A model generated the notes under the pieces. The model made no database searches. It was given only the letters and a program-made list of their open reading frames with translations, and had not been told where the DNA came from. DNA of 7,953 nt from Pseudomonadota bacterium (GTDB taxonomy: Bacteria > Pseudomonadota > Gammaproteobacteria > Burkholderiales > Burkholderiaceae_B): assembly GCA_021793875.1 (NCBI GenBank), contig JAJYRX010000063.1, positions 1 through 7,953 on the forward strand. The letters run 5' to 3'. Positions within the stretch are counted from its first letter, which is position 1; each line of letters starts with the position of its first letter. The translations under genes and the position numbers were made by a program. Below, piece by piece: positions 6,797 through 7,953 of this stretch.

Positions 6797-6833
6797 TTAA
6801 CCGTTTATTAACCCGCATTAATAGCCATTAACT
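6797..6833 (-). promoter_or_regulatory. Four phased TTAA repeats upstream of torA, candidate TorR operator
   Basis: TTAA occurs at 6797, 6808, 6818 and 6828, that is with 11-, 10- and 10-base steps, one helical turn each. On the - strand the units read TAGTTAATGG, CTATTAATGC, GGGTTAATAA and CGGTTAACAA, giving roughly nnGTTAATnn. The E. coli TorR site, as I remember it, is a decamer near CTGTTCATAT, present as four tandem copies before torC. Each unit here agrees with it at 5 or 6 of 10 positions, mainly the GTT-A core. The row overlaps the stop codon of the transporter gene and sits just upstream of the proposed torA promoter. Assignment to TorR is inference from phasing and context. Confidence 0.42.
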
Positions 6834-7896
6834 AATGAAACAAAACAATACCGCGAACGTGCATAACAAATCCATAGAAGGTAAGTAACCATGCAACCAT
6901 GGCTATATAAAAGAACACCATGGGAAGGGACGAAAGAAACGGAAGGTTCATTACGTTTAACAGCTGAAAGCTCGATGCAGAGTACATTCCTAGAGGGAAT
7001 ACAGCACCCCAATAAAGTGGACCATATTGCATAGGGTAACGTTTATATATGTGTCGCCATATAGACAACAAAACTAGTAACGGTATCCACCAAGTAGCTA
7101 TAGCCCAATAAAAGATTGTGAACCCTTTTACAAAAGGCATAAGCGAGCCAAGGTAAGAGGCATTTGATGCGTTGCCTACAAGTATGGATCCTGCCAATAC
7201 AGATATAGCCATAGCACCCATGTTTATCCAATTCGGAGGTTCCATATCATGAGGACTTAGTTTGTAAAACATATACCTATATATGATTAATGATGTTAAC
7301 CATATATAAAGCATGCCCCCTACAAGCCACATAAACAATGATAAAAAGCTCAGTATCAAGTTATGCTGAAGCGACATATTAGCTGAAAGCAGGCCACTTA
7401 AAACCGCTACTGACTGAGTTGCCACCACAACAAGTAACCATGATCCACCTACTGCATTACTTATTGATGGTTTGTTTTCTTTGGTAATTAATCCAACAAA
7501 AACACCATACGTAATAATCAGCCATAGCATAAGGCCCATGCACATAAGTACAACAGCCATAACATGATGCCCTAATATTAAGTAGTACTGGGCACCCAAT
7601 ACGTTTGTTCCAGCAACCAATGTAAATAAAGAAAAGCTTTTTTTATGACTGCGAATTACATTTAATAAAACACGTGGGTAATAAATTAACTTGAAGATAA
7701 TAAGTAGGCTAAACAGCAAGAATAAAATATTGTTCAGGTAAAACAACACACTAGATATGCTTTTAAGGTTTAAAAAATAAGCTGCTAGTGAAACTATACC
7801 GGTTGCCATTACCATGCCAAAGTTAGCTGGTGAAAAAGATGATAAGCCTTTATTTGACATATTATTTGCAGAATCGATTCTAGTGTTTAGCGTCAT
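6832..7896 (-). CDS. TDT-family membrane transporter (tellurite resistance/C4-dicarboxylate type, SLAC1/TehA fold)
   Basis: A 354-residue inner-membrane protein with about ten hydrophobic segments (roughly 24-41, 48-71, 88-107, 110-136, 150-170, 181-206, 222-244, 257-279, 293-312, 321-346), as in the TDT superfamily of anion channels and transporters. Typical family stretches are SPANFGMVMATGIVSLA (22-38), GSWLLVVVATQSVAVL (151-166), PPNWINMGAMAISVLAGS (220-237), ATWWIPLLVLLSIWRH (267-282) and YGPLYWGAVFPLGMYS (291-306). Members move malate, sulfite, chloride or nitrate, or are linked to tellurite resistance; the sequence does not tell which. I use ATG 7896, although no clear Shine-Dalgarno precedes it; Met13 is a possible shorter start. 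TAGAAT (7932-7927 on the - strand) could be its -10, with the -35 at the window edge. It precedes torA on the same strand with a 140-base gap holding the regulatory elements listed here, so it may or may not share the torA regulon. Confidence 0.82.
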   Translation of the reverse strand: MTLNTRIDSANNMSNKGLSSFSPANFGMVMATGIVSLAAYFLNLKSISSVLFYLNNILFLLFSLLIIFKLIYYPRVLLNVIRSHKKSFSLFTLVAGTNVLGAQYYLILGHHVMAVVLMCMGLMLWLIITYGVFVGLITKENKPSISNAVGGSWLLVVVATQSVAVLSGLLSANMSLQHNLILSFLSLFMWLVGGMLYIWLTSLIIYRYMFYKLSPHDMEPPNWINMGAMAISVLAGSILVGNASNASYLGSLMPFVKGFTIFYWAIATWWIPLLVLLSIWRHIYKRYPMQYGPLYWGAVFPLGMYSASSFQLLNVMNLPFLSSLPMVFFYIAMVAWLLTFYGFVMHVRGIVLFH

Positions 7897-7944
7897 GACA
7901 AAGTAATTGATACATGAAGATAATGTATTCTAACGACTATTCAT

Positions 7945-7953
7945 AGATCGGAA
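7945..7953. other. Probable sequencing-adapter remnant at the window end
   Basis: The final nine bases, AGATCGGAA, equal the first nine bases of the common Illumina TruSeq read-through adapter. The window also starts with GATCT, the last five bases of the matching 5' adapter. The last nine bases, and perhaps the first five, should not be treated as genomic without checking. Confidence 0.45.

Noticed and set aside
6832..7896. Naming the transporter tehA or a specific sulfite or malate transporter
   Set aside because: The superfamily is clear but the substrate-determining features are not readable by eye, so no gene symbol is given.
7937..7946. CTATTCATAG before the transporter gene, 8 of 10 matches to the remembered E. 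coli Tor box
   Set aside because: A single copy without phased partners, with its last two bases possibly adapter sequence; matches of this quality are expected by chance in 8 kb.

Overview
The window looks like a chromosomal segment of a gammaproteobacterium, probably marine and low to moderate in GC. The evidence is a Pseudomonas-type MurU cell-wall recycling enzyme followed by a complete-looking trimethylamine N-oxide (TMAO) respiration module of the Tor type. TMAO is an abundant osmolyte in sea water and marine animals. I see no insertion sequence, tRNA, rRNA, CRISPR array or prophage gene. The two ends (GATCT at the start, AGATCGGAA at the end) look like sequencing-adapter remnants, so this may be a whole short contig.

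Left part, + strand (1-2247): the 3' end of an unidentified gene overlaps murU by one base (TAATG). After a 78-base gap comes a membrane-anchored coiled-coil protein of unknown function. Only 14 bases later starts a TorR-like OmpR-family response regulator. The first two genes are cell-envelope housekeeping and the regulator belongs functionally to the right part.

Right part, - strand (7896 down to 2200): the genes read in the order TDT-family membrane transporter, Tat-exported molybdoenzyme of the TorA type with a fused C-terminal monohaem cytochrome c domain, and TorS-like hybrid histidine kinase (HisKA-HATPase-REC-HPt). The kinase gene runs convergently into torR, and the last 48 bases of the two genes overlap tail to tail in matching codon register.

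Proposed working scheme (inference): the kinase relays phosphate His73 -> Asp371 -> His512 -> TorR Asp55. TorR then binds a row of four helically phased TTAA repeats just upstream of the torA promoter. TorA is exported folded through Tat and reduces TMAO or a related N- or S-oxide in the periplasm, receiving electrons through its own tethered haem. Compared with the E. coli tor system, the window has no torC (pentahaem quinol dehydrogenase), no torD (chaperone) and no torT (periplasmic TMAO binder). The kinase also lacks the large periplasmic sensor domain. What it senses and who feeds the haem are the open questions.
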